From DASRJG01 sp964647625 (GTDB lineage Bacteria > Acidobacteriota > Polarisedimenticolia > Polarisedimenticolales > DASRJG01), in the NCBI GenBank assembly GCA_964647625.1, contig CAZYHZ010000019.1, forward strand, positions 1 to 64,000: a stretch of DNA of 64,000 bases, read 5' to 3'. Positions within the stretch are counted from its first letter, which is position 1, and every line of letters starts with the position of its first letter. Shown in pieces: positions 27,293-36,321 of this stretch. Both the position numbers and the translations under genes were made by a program. A model generated the notes under the pieces. It worked only from the letters and a program-made list of their open reading frames with translations. It made no database searches and had not been told where the DNA came from.

Positions 27293-29455
27293 ATGTCGTC
27301 GTCAGCCAAGGCCGACCCCGGTCCATGGACCCGGACCGCCGGGGCGCGCGCAATCGTTCTCGCCGCGCTGTTCATGGTGTACTTCGCCGCCGGCCGGGCG
27401 GGCCTCGCGCTGGCCTACATCCACAGGAGCGCATCCGCGGTCTGGCCGCCGACCGGTCTCGCGCTGGCCGCGTTTCTTTTCCTGGGGCGCGGCGTGTGGC
27501 CGGCAATCGCCGCCGGCGCGTTCTTCGTCAATCTCACGACCGGGGGGACGATCTGGGCGTCGGCGATGATCGCCGCCGGCAACACGGCGGAGGGCTGGGT
27601 GGGCGCGGCGCTCGTCGATCGGTTCGCCGAAGGGCGCAACGCCTTTGCGCGCCTCCGGAACGTGTTGCGCTATGCGCTCCTCGCCGGGATCGCGGCCACC
27701 GCGGTCAGCGCGTCGATCGGAACGTTGGCCCTGCGCTTTAGCGGCCAGGCGGCGTGGGCCGACCTCGGTCCGATCTGGCTCACCTGGTGGCTGGGCGATG
27801 CGACGGGCGCACTCGTGCTGGCGCCCGCGATCGTGCTCGTGCTCGTCGAGCGGGCTCACCCGCTTCCGGCGCGCAAGCTGGGCGAGCTGCTCCTCCTGCT
27901 GTCGGGGCTCGTGATCACCGGGACCGTCGTGTTCCACGGGCTGGTCCCGTCGCCGCTCCTTTATCTATGCGTCCCCTTCCCGTTGTGGGCGGCGTTCCGG
28001 TTCGGGCGCCGCGAAGCCGCGCTGTCGGCGCTCGTGCTCTCGGGTCTCGCGATCTCGGGAACGGTCCGCGGGTACGGGCCCTTCGTCGAGCCGACGGTCA
28101 ACGAGTCGCTCCTGCTCCTGCAGCTTTTCATGAGCGGCCTGTCCGTGATGATCCTCGCGATCGCCGCCGTCGTGGCCGGTGCGCAGCGCACCGAGAGCGC
28201 GCTGCGCGTCGCGCGCGACGAGCTGGAGGCGACCGTGGCCTCGCGCACGCGGTCGCTGTCCGAGACGGTGCAGGCGCTCGAGCACGAGGTGGCGCAGCGA
28301 AGCCGCGCCGAGCACGAGCTGCGCGACTCCGAGCTGCGGCTGCGCGGGCTGCTCGATGCCGTGCCCGACGCGATCGTCGTCGTCGATGCCGGAGGGACGA
28401 TGATCGAGGCGAGCGCGCAGGCCGAGATCCTGTTCGGCTATCCGCGCCCGGAGCTCCTCGGCCGTCCGGTCGAGCTGATCGTTCCCGTGGCGGCGCGCGC
28501 GCGCCACGGCCAGCATCGCCACGATTTCGCGGGCGACCCGAAAACGCGGGCCATGGGGGCCGGCCTCGACCTTTACGCCGTCCGCCGGGACGGGATCGAG
28601 TTTCCCGTCGAGATCAGCCTGAGCCCGGTGCGGACCGATGAAGGGCTCCTGGTGATGGCCGCCGTTCGCGACGTCACCGAGCGCAAGCAGGTCGAGCGCC
28701 GGATCCGGAGGCTCAACGCCGACCTCGAGCGCCGCGTGCGGGAGCGCACCGCGGAGCTGACGCGATCGAACGAAGCCTTGAAGCAGTTCGCCTACGCCGC
28801 GAGCCACGACCTCAAGGAGCCGGTCCGCACGATGGGCAATTACGCGGAGATCGTCGCGCGGCGCTATCGCGGAAAGATCGACGCCGACGCCGACGAATTC
28901 CTGGGATTCATCGTCGATGGCGCGGAGTGGATGCACCAGCTCCTCCAGGGGCTGCTCGAGTACGCCCGCGTGGAGATGCGACCGCCGATGACCGTGCCGA
29001 CCCCGATGAACCACGCGCTCGACCAGGCGCTCGGCAACCTCGGCGCCGCGGTTTCCGAGACGAGCGCCCGCATCACCTGCGAGCCGCTGCCGTCGGTGGT
29101 CGCCGACGATCTCCAGATGGTTCAGCTGTTCCAGAACCTGGTCGGCAACGCGATCAAGTTCCGGCGCCCGGGCGTGCCGCCGGAGGTCCACGTCGATGCG
29201 ACCGCGGGCGACGGCGTGTGGGTGTTCGGCGTGCACGACAACGGCATCGGCATCGACACGCGCCACACGGAGCGGATCTTCGCGATCTTCCAGCGCCTCC
29301 ACCTGCGCCACGAGTATCCGGGCGCGGGCGTGGGCCTGGCGATCTGCCGGAAGATCGTCGACCTGCACGGCGGGCGCATCTGGGTCGAGCCGCGGACCGA
29401 AGGCGGGACCACGCTTCGTTTCACGCTGCCGCGGCCTGCGGCGGAGCCGTCATGA
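27293..29455 (+). CDS. MASE1-PAS membrane sensor histidine kinase
   Basis: 720 residues. ATG 27293 is preferred over 27263 because GAGG lies eight bases before it. Residues to about 290 form seven to eight membrane helices of the MASE1 type (AGLALAYIHRSASAVWPPTG is a hallmark). A coiled-coil linker follows, then a PAS domain (about 345-460, LLDAVPDAIVVVDAGGTM), a second coiled coil, HisKA with YAASHDLKEPVRTM and an ATPase domain with NAIKF, DNGIGID and GVGLAICRKIV. The kinase end resembles bacteriophytochrome-type kinases (SHDLKEP). It overlaps the first of two receiver genes by ATGA. MASE1 proteins sense unknown membrane or small-molecule cues. Confidence 0.93.
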   Translation: MSSSAKADPGPWTRTAGARAIVLAALFMVYFAAGRAGLALAYIHRSASAVWPPTGLALAAFLFLGRGVWPAIAAGAFFVNLTTGGTIWASAMIAAGNTAEGWVGAALVDRFAEGRNAFARLRNVLRYALLAGIAATAVSASIGTLALRFSGQAAWADLGPIWLTWWLGDATGALVLAPAIVLVLVERAHPLPARKLGELLLLLSGLVITGTVVFHGLVPSPLLYLCVPFPLWAAFRFGRREAALSALVLSGLAISGTVRGYGPFVEPTVNESLLLLQLFMSGLSVMILAIAAVVAGAQRTESALRVARDELEATVASRTRSLSETVQALEHEVAQRSRAEHELRDSELRLRGLLDAVPDAIVVVDAGGTMIEASAQAEILFGYPRPELLGRPVELIVPVAARARHGQHRHDFAGDPKTRAMGAGLDLYAVRRDGIEFPVEISLSPVRTDEGLLVMAAVRDVTERKQVERRIRRLNADLERRVRERTAELTRSNEALKQFAYAASHDLKEPVRTMGNYAEIVARRYRGKIDADADEFLGFIVDGAEWMHQLLQGLLEYARVEMRPPMTVPTPMNHALDQALGNLGAAVSETSARITCEPLPSVVADDLQMVQLFQNLVGNAIKFRRPGVPPEVHVDATAGDGVWVFGVHDNGIGIDTRHTERIFAIFQRLHLRHEYPGAGVGLAICRKIVDLHGGRIWVEPRTEGGTTLRFTLPRPAAEPS

Positions 29456-29904
29456 CCCGCCCCCGCGCCGCTCACCCGCCCGCCGAGGTGCTCCTCGTGG
29501 AGGACTCGCACCCGGACGCGCGTCTGATCGAGGAGATTCTCGCCGCCGGGCGCGTCCCGAAGAACGTGCACGTCGTCCGCAACGGGACGGACGCGCTCGC
29601 GTTCTTGCGGCGTGCCGGTGCCTACCTCGAAGCGCCCCGGCCGAGCCTCGTCGTCCTCGATCTCAACCTGCCCGGGATCGACGGCCGCGACGTGTTGCGC
29701 GAGATCAAGAACGACGCGTCCCTGCGGCGCATCCCGGTCGTCGTGTTCACGGCCTCCAGCGCCCCGGGCGACGTCCATCAGGCCTACGACCTTCACGCGA
29801 ACGCGTACATCGTGAAGCCGGTCGGACTCGACGCGTTCGCAGACGTGATCCGTCAGGTCGAGGAATTCTGGCTGACCGTCGCTCACCGGCCGGGAGTCGC
29901 ATGA
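29452..29904 (+). CDS. Rcp1-like stand-alone response regulator
   Basis: 150 residues, a single receiver with EVLLVEDSHPDARLI, acceptor Asp in LVVLDLNLPGIDG, Thr switch in VVFTASS and Lys in YIVKPVGL. The long beta4-alpha4 segment and NGTDALAFLRR fit the Rcp1 class that partners SHDLKEP-type kinases. Its ATG overlaps the kinase stop and its own stop overlaps the next receiver, so all three are made from one message. No output domain, so it probably relays phosphate or binds another protein. Confidence 0.93.
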   Translation: MTRPRAAHPPAEVLLVEDSHPDARLIEEILAAGRVPKNVHVVRNGTDALAFLRRAGAYLEAPRPSLVVLDLNLPGIDGRDVLREIKNDASLRRIPVVVFTASSAPGDVHQAYDLHANAYIVKPVGLDAFADVIRQVEEFWLTVAHRPGVA

Positions 29905-30590
29905 AGACGCCCGAGCCGGGGGAACGCGCCATGGGCATCTCCGCATACGCCCGGCGGACGCTGTCCGTCCTGCTCGTCGAGGACAATGCGGCCGACGCCC
30001 GGTTCGTGCGGCTGGCAATGGCCCTGGTCTCGGGCGTGTCGATCGACCTCACCGAGACCGCGCGCCTCGACGACGCGCTCGCCGCCCTCGAGTCGAGGCC
30101 GTTCGACGTCGTGCTCCTCGACCTGGGGCTTCCCGACAGCGTCGGCCTGTCCACGTTCAGCGTGCTGCACGCCCGATTCCGCCTGGCCCCGGTCGTCGTG
30201 CTCAGCGCCCTGGCGGACGACGCCACGATGTTCGACGCCGTGCGGCTCGGCGCGCAGGACTACCTGATCAAGGGCGAGTTCGACGCAGCGCTTCTCGTGC
30301 GCGTGATGCGCCACGCGATCGAGCGGCAGCGCCTCGTCATCCAGCTCGAGCGCTCGCTCGCCTACGTGCGGAGCCTCCACGAGAGGATCGAGCAGGCGGC
30401 CCTGTCGGAGGAAGGCTCGGCCGGGTTCGCCATGTGCGCGTGGTGCAAGCGGCTCCGCGACACGTCGGGCCGGTGGGAGCCGATCGAGGACTTCCTCGCC
30501 AGCCGCGAGGACTCGCCGCTCAAGCACGAAACCTGTCCCGACTGCATCGCGAAGATCCGGAGCGAGACGCCCGACGAGCCGCTCGGCTGA
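29901..30590 (+). CDS. Receiver protein with C-terminal Cys-rich module
   Basis: 229 residues. Receiver at about 20-140: SVLLVEDNAADARF, acceptor Asp in VVLLDLGLPDS, VVLSALAD, and Lys in DYLIKGEF. A short coiled coil (about 145-175) leads to a small module with MCAWCKRLRD, WEPIEDFL and HETCPDC. Two CxxC pairs and a His could bind zinc or sense redox state. This tail is seen on other receiver and PAS proteins of environmental bacteria but has no established role that I know of. The gene starts in the stop of the previous receiver (ATGA) and ends directly against the convergent DUF4956 gene with no gap. Confidence 0.9.
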   Translation: MKTPEPGERAMGISAYARRTLSVLLVEDNAADARFVRLAMALVSGVSIDLTETARLDDALAALESRPFDVVLLDLGLPDSVGLSTFSVLHARFRLAPVVVLSALADDATMFDAVRLGAQDYLIKGEFDAALLVRVMRHAIERQRLVIQLERSLAYVRSLHERIEQAALSEEGSAGFAMCAWCKRLRDTSGRWEPIEDFLASREDSPLKHETCPDCIAKIRSETPDEPLG

Positions 30591-31379
30591 CTACCGGGCC
30601 TTCGACGTCTCGACCCAGTCGACGGCGCCCTTGTTGTCCGGAACCAGCGCGGTCAGGGCTTCCGTCGCCTCGACGGTGCTGAAGTCCTGGGGCGCGCGCA
30701 CGAGGTAGGTGGCTTCCTCCGCGGCGCTTCCACGAAGCTCGAAGTCCGACGTGAGCCGCGCGAGCACCGCTTCGATCTCCGAGCGCAGCTCGGCCGTGCC
30801 GGCGCCGAGCTTCACCTTCAGCTCGAACACGCGCACCTCCGGCTCGTAGCTTTCGATCACCCAGAGCGTCCCGATGAGGAAGAGCGTGGAAAAGAATGCG
30901 AGCAGGAACAGGCCCACGCCGCACCCCAAACCGACGGCGAGCGCCGAGAGCATCACGACGGCGTCCTTCGGATCGTCGATCTTCGACCGGTAGCGGACCA
31001 GGCTCGCGACGCCGACGATCCCGAACGCGCGGGCGAGGGAGGCCCCGACGATCAGCATGATGAGCGCACCGACGACCGCGAGCACGATCTGGGTTTGCAC
31101 CACGACCGATTTGCGAACGGTGGGATGCCGGCGCGGCCGCAGGGCGAGGAGCGCTCCGAGCAGTGCGGCGACGGGGAGCCTCACGGCCGCCGACGAGACC
31201 TCGCCGAGGAGGCTTTCGGCCTGGGTCTTCGCTTCGCGCAGCTCCTGCGGAGGGCCTTCGGGCGCCGCAACCGGCCGTCCTCCGGACAGCTCGGCGTAGA
31301 TGCCGGCCGCGAAGGCCAGCGCGAGCACCGCGATCACGGAGTACCGCCGCGCGTTCCATCCGGACCGGCGCCGGCTCAC
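30591..31379 (-). CDS. DUF4956 membrane protein
   Basis: 262 residues from the GTG at 31379, which overlaps the stop of the secreted kinase-like gene (GTGA). Five hydrophobic segments occur: about 14-34, 64-82, 93-113, 140-158 and 160-180. The DUF4956 hallmark GIVGVASLVRYRSKIDDP lies between the third and fourth. About 85 residues of soluble C-terminal domain follow (YEPEVRVFELKVKL onward). In many bacteria DUF4956 genes sit with CotH-type kinases and VTC-domain polyphosphate polymerases, which is why the neighbour's kinase-like motifs matter. No VTC domain is seen in this window. Function of the family is not established; membrane partner or transporter is possible. Confidence 0.88.
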   Translation of the reverse strand: MSRRRSGWNARRYSVIAVLALAFAAGIYAELSGGRPVAAPEGPPQELREAKTQAESLLGEVSSAAVRLPVAALLGALLALRPRRHPTVRKSVVVQTQIVLAVVGALIMLIVGASLARAFGIVGVASLVRYRSKIDDPKDAVVMLSALAVGLGCGVGLFLLAFFSTLFLIGTLWVIESYEPEVRVFELKVKLGAGTAELRSEIEAVLARLTSDFELRGSAAEEATYLVRAPQDFSTVEATEALTALVPDNKGAVDWVETSKAR

Positions 31380-32320
31380 GACGCCCCCGCTGCGGTTCCG
31401 AGCGCCGTGCCTTGCCGGATCTTGTCCTCGATCTTCTTGATGTAGCGGGCCGCCGTGTCGTCCGGGTACCCCGCGCCCCGGAAGGCGTCGGCCCATTGGC
31501 GGTCCGTGATGCGCGCGAGGAGGCCGCAGGCCCAGGCGACGTCCTCCGGTCCGATGCCGGAGTAGAGCTCTTTCCGGCGCCCGTGGTAGTCGAACTCGAC
31601 GCGGCCGTCGTGCACCCGGCGGATGAACCCCTGGCTCTCGAAGTCGTCGATGTTGCTCCTCGTCCCGATCGGATAGCGGGACTTCCCGAGCGAGCCCCCG
31701 ACGTCTTGCATGACATACCAGATCCGCTTGCCGCCGGCGTCCACCTTCACCTCGTAGATCCGGTTGTTCTGCGGATCGCCGAGATCCCAGTTGTTGAGGA
31801 CGAGGTTGGCGACGAGCAGCCCTTTCAGCTCGCGCGTTCCGACGAACGGGTTCCGGTCGAACGCCCAGTCGCCGGCCGTCTTGTGATCGGAGTTCAACCG
31901 GAAGCGCGCCTGCGGCGTCGCCGCATGGTGCGCGTCATCGACGTGCCAGTCATCGACGAAATAGAGCAGCGGCTGGTGATAGCCGATCGCCCACAACACG
32001 CGCGACACGACGATCTCGCTGTGGACTTCGTCGCCGATCTTGGCCCGCCACTTGCGGCCGTCGGGACCCACGAGGTGATAGCTGTCGCTGTGCCCCGTCT
32101 TGTCGATCTTCTCGAGCGTATACGTCGCGCCGGCCCGCGGCGCGTTGTCGCGTCCGCCGGGACCGTAGAACAGGTCCTTGGCGGCGACGTCCCCGGGATC
32201 GACCCACAGCGCGTCGATCCCGACGGTGTCCTGCCCGGCATTTTTCTTCGCGGCCCCAGCCGACGCCGGAACCATCGACATCAGTGCGCAGGCTACGGCT
32301 GCCCGGGTGATCTCGCGCAC
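31376..32320 (-). CDS. Secreted protein with CotH-like atypical kinase motifs
   Basis: 314 residues. A signal peptide ends near 23. The core shows an ordered set of kinase-like elements: a Lys in WRAKIGDEVHSE (K94) followed by acids, SRVLWAIGYHQP, then VLNNWDLGDPQNNRIYE (D179, N185/N186) resembling the catalytic loop of CotH/Fam20-type kinases, and WYVMQDVGGSLG (D206) resembling their metal-binding DFG-like Asp. Length and order fit an atypical protein or sugar kinase acting outside the cytoplasm. This is my reading from motifs; I cannot exclude an unrelated fold. Overlap with DUF4956, the usual neighbour of CotH, supports it. The hydrolase gene ends 56 bases upstream in the same direction. 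Confidence 0.75.
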   Translation of the reverse strand: MREITRAAVACALMSMVPASAGAAKKNAGQDTVGIDALWVDPGDVAAKDLFYGPGGRDNAPRAGATYTLEKIDKTGHSDSYHLVGPDGRKWRAKIGDEVHSEIVVSRVLWAIGYHQPLLYFVDDWHVDDAHHAATPQARFRLNSDHKTAGDWAFDRNPFVGTRELKGLLVANLVLNNWDLGDPQNNRIYEVKVDAGGKRIWYVMQDVGGSLGKSRYPIGTRSNIDDFESQGFIRRVHDGRVEFDYHGRRKELYSGIGPEDVAWACGLLARITDRQWADAFRGAGYPDDTAARYIKKIEDKIRQGTALGTAAGAS

Positions 32321-32376
32321 GCGACCTCCGAACCCCGCCGGAATCCCACTTTAATGCGAAGCTCGATCGGCGCAAC

Positions 32377-33348
32377 TTAGACGTGTCGGAGATGCAGCGC
32401 CCCGGATGGATCGACGCGGCGCGTCGCGATCTCGTTCCGATCCGTGCCGATGACCGTCTCGAACAGGTCCCGCGCGAAGATCCGGTTGCCGAAGTACCAC
32501 GAGTGGCTCTTCAGCTCGGGAATGCCGTTGGGGGAATCTCCCGAGGCCTCGGAGCCCGCGCGGATCAGCTCTTCGTAGTAGTCCGTGCAATCCACCTCGA
32601 CCGCGGAGCCCGGCGCATCGGCGGGCAGCCCGACGCGCCCCACCCGGGGAGCGAGCCCCACGCGCTTGACGTTCGACAGATCGAGCGCCGCATCGTGACG
32701 GCTCGAGTAGTTGGTCAGCCGGACGCAGTGGCGGTACAGCGACGCGGAGCCCGAGGCTCCGGCCGCCATCGAAGCCGCGGACACGTCGCCGGCGGCGAAC
32801 GCCACCTGGCTGACGTTCCAAGCGAGATTGGGGAGCGCGGTGTCGTCGGCGTCGTCGAACGCTTCGCGGATCACGTAAGCGCCCGTCGAGTGCCCCAGCA
32901 CGTGAACGTTGATCGTGCACCCCTCCGACTGCTCGCCGGAGAGGTACGCGATCCCGTCCGAGACGAGGGCCAGCGCCGTCCGTTTCGCGCGGTGCCGGTC
33001 GGGCAGATACGCCAGCGCCTTGTCGTCGCTCGGCCAATCGAAGGACACGACGACGCCCTTGAATCCCAGATCGAGCAGGTCGTCGCGGAGCCGGCGGTGG
33101 CGCGTCATGACCTCCGCGGCGTCCGTGTTGTACCCGTGGACGACGAACAGCACGTCGCCCCGCGGCTCCCTTCGGGCGTTGGTCCATGCGGCATCCGCCC
33201 GCACGCGCTTGTACCAGGCCGACGCGGCCATCGCCTGCGACGGCGCGGGGCTCTTTCCGGGAGGGACGATCAGGAAGCGCGTCGGGCCGACGCGCGCCAC
33301 GAACCGGGTTCCGGCGACCTCACGCGCCGACATGACGTAGTCCCGCAT
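32377..33348 (-). CDS. Alpha/beta hydrolase of the DUF900 type
   Basis: 323 residues with no signal peptide. DVLFVVHGYNTDAAEVM (oxyanion and strand 3 region), VVSFDWPSDDKALAYL, nucleophile elbow GHSTGAYV, and a late His (SHSWYF, near 290) give a serine-hydrolase triad, with an Asp likely in between. DUF900 enzymes are predicted esterases or lipases of unknown substrate. GGAGGG precedes the ATG at 33348. It lies 36 bases after the NtrC-type regulator and 56 bases before the secreted kinase-like gene, so it belongs to the same minus-strand run and may work with it on an envelope substrate (inference). Confidence 0.87.
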   Translation of the reverse strand: MRDYVMSAREVAGTRFVARVGPTRFLIVPPGKSPAPSQAMAASAWYKRVRADAAWTNARREPRGDVLFVVHGYNTDAAEVMTRHRRLRDDLLDLGFKGVVVSFDWPSDDKALAYLPDRHRAKRTALALVSDGIAYLSGEQSEGCTINVHVLGHSTGAYVIREAFDDADDTALPNLAWNVSQVAFAAGDVSAASMAAGASGSASLYRHCVRLTNYSSRHDAALDLSNVKRVGLAPRVGRVGLPADAPGSAVEVDCTDYYEELIRAGSEASGDSPNGIPELKSHSWYFGNRIFARDLFETVIGTDRNEIATRRVDPSGALHLRHV

Positions 33349-33384
33349 GGCGCCCTCCGGCGGAATCGTACTCGAACCGGACCG

Positions 33385-34770
33385 TCAGTCGTCCTCTTCG
33401 ACCCCGTCGTGGCCCTCGTCCCCGAGCATGCGGTAGAGGGTCCTCCGGTCGATGTCCAGGGCGCGCGCGGCCGCAGCCTTGTTGCCGGAGTGGCGCTCGA
33501 GCGCCCGCTTCGCGTAGAGCTTCGACATCTCCGCGAGGGTCATCCCGTCGCGGACCGCGCCGGACCCCTCGGCGCCGGACCCGTCGCCGCCGTGACCCGC
33601 CGTCCCGGTGAGCACGTCCTCGGGAAGGATCGTGTCGTGATCGGTCAGCGCCACCGCGCGCTCGAGCGTGTTGGCGAGCTCCCTCACGTTTCCCGGCCAG
33701 TCGTGCCCGACGAGCCGCCGCAGCGCCGAGGACGAGATCCCCACGATCGGCCGCCGGAATTTCTCGCAAGCGCGCGCGAGAAGATCGTCGACGAGGTCGA
33801 CCAGATCGTCCCGGCGCTCGCGCAGCGGCGGGACGTGGATCCGGATGACGTCGAGACGGTAATAGAGGTCCTGGCGGAAGCGCCCTTCCCGCATCATGGC
33901 CTCGAGGGGCCGGTTGGTGGCCGCGACGACGCGCGTGTTGACGGCCACCTCTTCGGTGCCGCCGACGGGCCGGACCGTGCCGGATTCGAGGACGTGGAGG
34001 AGCTTCGCCTGCGTCTCCGGCTGGAGCTCGCCGATCTCGTCGAGGAGCAGCGTGCCGCCGCTCGCGGCCGCAAACAGCCCGCGGCGGTCTTCGCGCGCAT
34101 CGGTGAACGCCCCGCGCTTGACGCCGAACAGCTCGGCCTCGACCAGGGAGTGCGGGAGCGCGGCGGCGTTCAGCTGGAGGAACGGCCCGTCGCGCCGCGA
34201 GCCCGCGTCGTGGATGAACCGCGCCAGGACGCCCTTGCCGGTGCCGCTCTCGCCGGTCAGGAGGACCGTCGCATCCGTGGCGGCCGCCCGGCGCGCGAGA
34301 TCGAGCGCGCGCCGCATCGCCCCGCTCTTGGCGACGATCGCGCCGTCGGGCGCGCCGTCCAACCGGTCCCGGAGCCTGATGATCTCGCGCCGCATCTGCC
34401 GCTCGCGCAGCGACCGCTCGATGACCAGGCACAGGACCTCGATGCGAAACGGCTTCGCGACGAAATCGGCGGCGCCGGCGCGGACCGCCTGGACCGCGAG
34501 GTCGATGCTTCCGAACGCCGTGATCAGGACGACCTGCAAGTCCGGGCGCCGCGCGTGAACGGCCGCGAGAAGCTCGGTGCCGCGCATCTCGGGCATCTCG
34601 ACGTCCGAGATCACGAGATCGAACGGGGACGCGTCGATCTGGCCGAGCGCCGCGACCGGCGACGTGACGGTCGTGACCGCGTATCCTTCCCGCCCCAGCT
34701 CCTCGCCGAGATAGGCGGCGACCTCGGGATCGTCGTCGAGGACGAGGAGCCTCGCCTTGGCGCGCGTCAT
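33385..34770 (-). CDS. NtrC-family sigma54-dependent response regulator
   Basis: 461 residues in three domains. Receiver (about 6-120): LLVLDDDPEV, acceptor Asp in LVISDVEMPEM, Lys in DFVAKPF. AAA+ domain (about 145-375): Walker A GESGTGKG, sigma54-contact loop GAFTDA (a common variant of GAFTGA), Walker B LLLDEIGEL, and WPGNVREL. A Fis-type helix-turn-helix at the end has GNKAAAARALDIDRRTLYRM. It overlaps the sensor kinase by ATGA, so they are a pair. The divergent metal-efflux operon has a -24/-12 element at 36346-36359, making it the most likely target. It may also control its own minus-strand operon. Confidence 0.95.
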   Translation of the reverse strand: MTRAKARLLVLDDDPEVAAYLGEELGREGYAVTTVTSPVAALGQIDASPFDLVISDVEMPEMRGTELLAAVHARRPDLQVVLITAFGSIDLAVQAVRAGAADFVAKPFRIEVLCLVIERSLRERQMRREIIRLRDRLDGAPDGAIVAKSGAMRRALDLARRAAATDATVLLTGESGTGKGVLARFIHDAGSRRDGPFLQLNAAALPHSLVEAELFGVKRGAFTDAREDRRGLFAAASGGTLLLDEIGELQPETQAKLLHVLESGTVRPVGGTEEVAVNTRVVAATNRPLEAMMREGRFRQDLYYRLDVIRIHVPPLRERRDDLVDLVDDLLARACEKFRRPIVGISSSALRRLVGHDWPGNVRELANTLERAVALTDHDTILPEDVLTGTAGHGGDGSGAEGSGAVRDGMTLAEMSKLYAKRALERHSGNKAAAARALDIDRRTLYRMLGDEGHDGVEEDD

Positions 34771-36242
34771 GCCCGCGCCCCGTGCAGCGGCAGATCGATC
34801 GTGAACCGCGCCCCGCGCCCGGGCTTCGATGCGACGGCGATGCGCCCGCCGTGCGCCTGCACGATCGCGTGGACGACGGCGAGCCCGAGCCCCGTCCCGC
34901 CTTCTCCCGCGCGCGTCGTGAAGAACGGCTCGAAAAGCCGGGCGCGCGTCTCCTCGGTCATCCCGCAGCCGTCGTCCTCGATCTCGAGCCGAGCCGAGTC
35001 GATGGGGCCCTCGGGCCCCTCGATCGCCGAGCGGCCGATGCGCAACGACACGCGGCCGCCTTCGGGAGACGCGTCGAGGGCGTTCTTGATCAGGTTGAGC
35101 GCGACCTGCTGGACCTGATCGACGTCGGCGAGCACCGGCGGGAACTCGGAGGGCGACTGGAGCTCGAAGGTGATCCCCCGCTGCCGCGCGACCGGGCCCA
35201 TGAGATCGAGGATCTTACGGACCGGCGCGGCGATGTCGATCATCGCGAGGCGCACGGGCCCCCGCCGGGAAAAGCTCATCAGCTGCTCGACGATGCCGGC
35301 GATCCGATCCGCCTGTTCGGCGAGGATGAGCGCGTTCTTCCGAACGTCCTCGGGGCTCAGATCGCGGGAGATCAAGGTGCGCGCCCGGCCGCTCATGATC
35401 TGGAGCGGCGAGCCGATCTCGTGCGCGAGGCCGGCCGACAGCTGCCCGATCGTCGCGAGCTTGTCCACGCGCTGGAGGGCCTGCTCCAGCACGAGCCGCG
35501 AGCCCTCCTCTCGGGCGATCTTCTCCCGGGCCTCCCGCAGATCGCCGACCAGCGCGTCGAACTCGTGCGCGAGCCGCCCGACCTCGTCGTTCCGGCGCGT
35601 GTCGAGGGTCGAGGCGGGCTCTCCACGCCTGAGCTTCTGCATCCCTTCCGCCATCCGGTTGAGCGGCCGCGCCACGAGCACCGCCCCGAGCAGCGCCTCG
35701 AGCGCCGTGATCGCCGCCACGAGGAGCACCAAGGAGACGACGATGTTCCGCAAGGTGTCGTGCAAGTCGCGGTGGACCTCGGTCAACGGGCTCACGAGGA
35801 CGAGGGCGCCGATGTTGGCTCCGGCGTCGTCGACGAGCTGGAGCCCGAGCGTCGCGCGCCACTTGCGGTCCGTGTCGATGTCCAGGATGGCGCCATGGCC
35901 GAGCATCGCGCGCCCTGCGAAATCGGCGAATCCCGGCTCCATCACCGCTCCCGAGGACGCGGCCGTGGCCTTTCCGGCCGGCGAGAACACGTAGAGATCG
36001 AGATCGGGGGCGATGCCCTCGAGCGAGTCCAGGGCCCCCTGGATGTCCTTGAACTGCCGGTCGCGCAGCGCGTGCTCGAAGGAGACCTGGATCGCGGTGC
36101 CGAGGACCCGGACCTCACGGTCGACCGAGTTTCTGAGGTCCGAGCGCTCTTGCCGGATCTGCCGCCACCCGTGCACGCCGGCGATGAGCAGGCTCACCGC
36201 GCCGATCCCGAGGGTCAATTTCGTCGAAACCTGCAATCCCAC
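34767..36242 (-). CDS. Membrane sensor histidine kinase, NtrB/ZraS-like layout
   Basis: 491 residues from the GTG at 36242; a TTG five codons... further in is a possible alternative because AGGAG sits very close to the GTG. First membrane helix about 5-25 (LTLGIGAVSLLIAGVHGW), a periplasmic sensor part of about 145 residues, second helix about 168-195, then HAMP (ARPLNRMAEGMQKLRRGEPA). HisKA has LSAGLAHEIGSPL, and the ATPase domain has NALDASPEGG, DDGCGM and GGTGLGLAVVHAIV. It phosphorylates the co-translated NtrC-type regulator. A periplasmic sensor next to a metal-efflux operon suggests that it reads periplasmic metal, as ZraS and CusS do, but no His- or Met-rich site stands out. Confidence 0.92.
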   Translation of the reverse strand: MGLQVSTKLTLGIGAVSLLIAGVHGWRQIRQERSDLRNSVDREVRVLGTAIQVSFEHALRDRQFKDIQGALDSLEGIAPDLDLYVFSPAGKATAASSGAVMEPGFADFAGRAMLGHGAILDIDTDRKWRATLGLQLVDDAGANIGALVLVSPLTEVHRDLHDTLRNIVVSLVLLVAAITALEALLGAVLVARPLNRMAEGMQKLRRGEPASTLDTRRNDEVGRLAHEFDALVGDLREAREKIAREEGSRLVLEQALQRVDKLATIGQLSAGLAHEIGSPLQIMSGRARTLISRDLSPEDVRKNALILAEQADRIAGIVEQLMSFSRRGPVRLAMIDIAAPVRKILDLMGPVARQRGITFELQSPSEFPPVLADVDQVQQVALNLIKNALDASPEGGRVSLRIGRSAIEGPEGPIDSARLEIEDDGCGMTEETRARLFEPFFTTRAGEGGTGLGLAVVHAIVQAHGGRIAVASKPGRGARFTIDLPLHGARA

Positions 36243-36286
36243 GGCTCCTGTCCGCGCCCCGGGCTGGGGAGAGAATGAACCGAGTG

Positions 36287-36300
36287 TGGCAGGAATGCCA
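36287..36300. promoter_or_regulatory. Palindrome, candidate enhancer site for the NtrC-type regulator
   Basis: TGGCA-GGAA-TGCCA: perfect 5-bp arms with a 4-base spacer. Its centre is about 77 bases upstream of the start predicted from the -24/-12 element, the distance range where NtrC-type proteins bind. Confidence 0.45.
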
Positions 36301-36321
36301 GCTCGGGACCCCCCACCCGGC

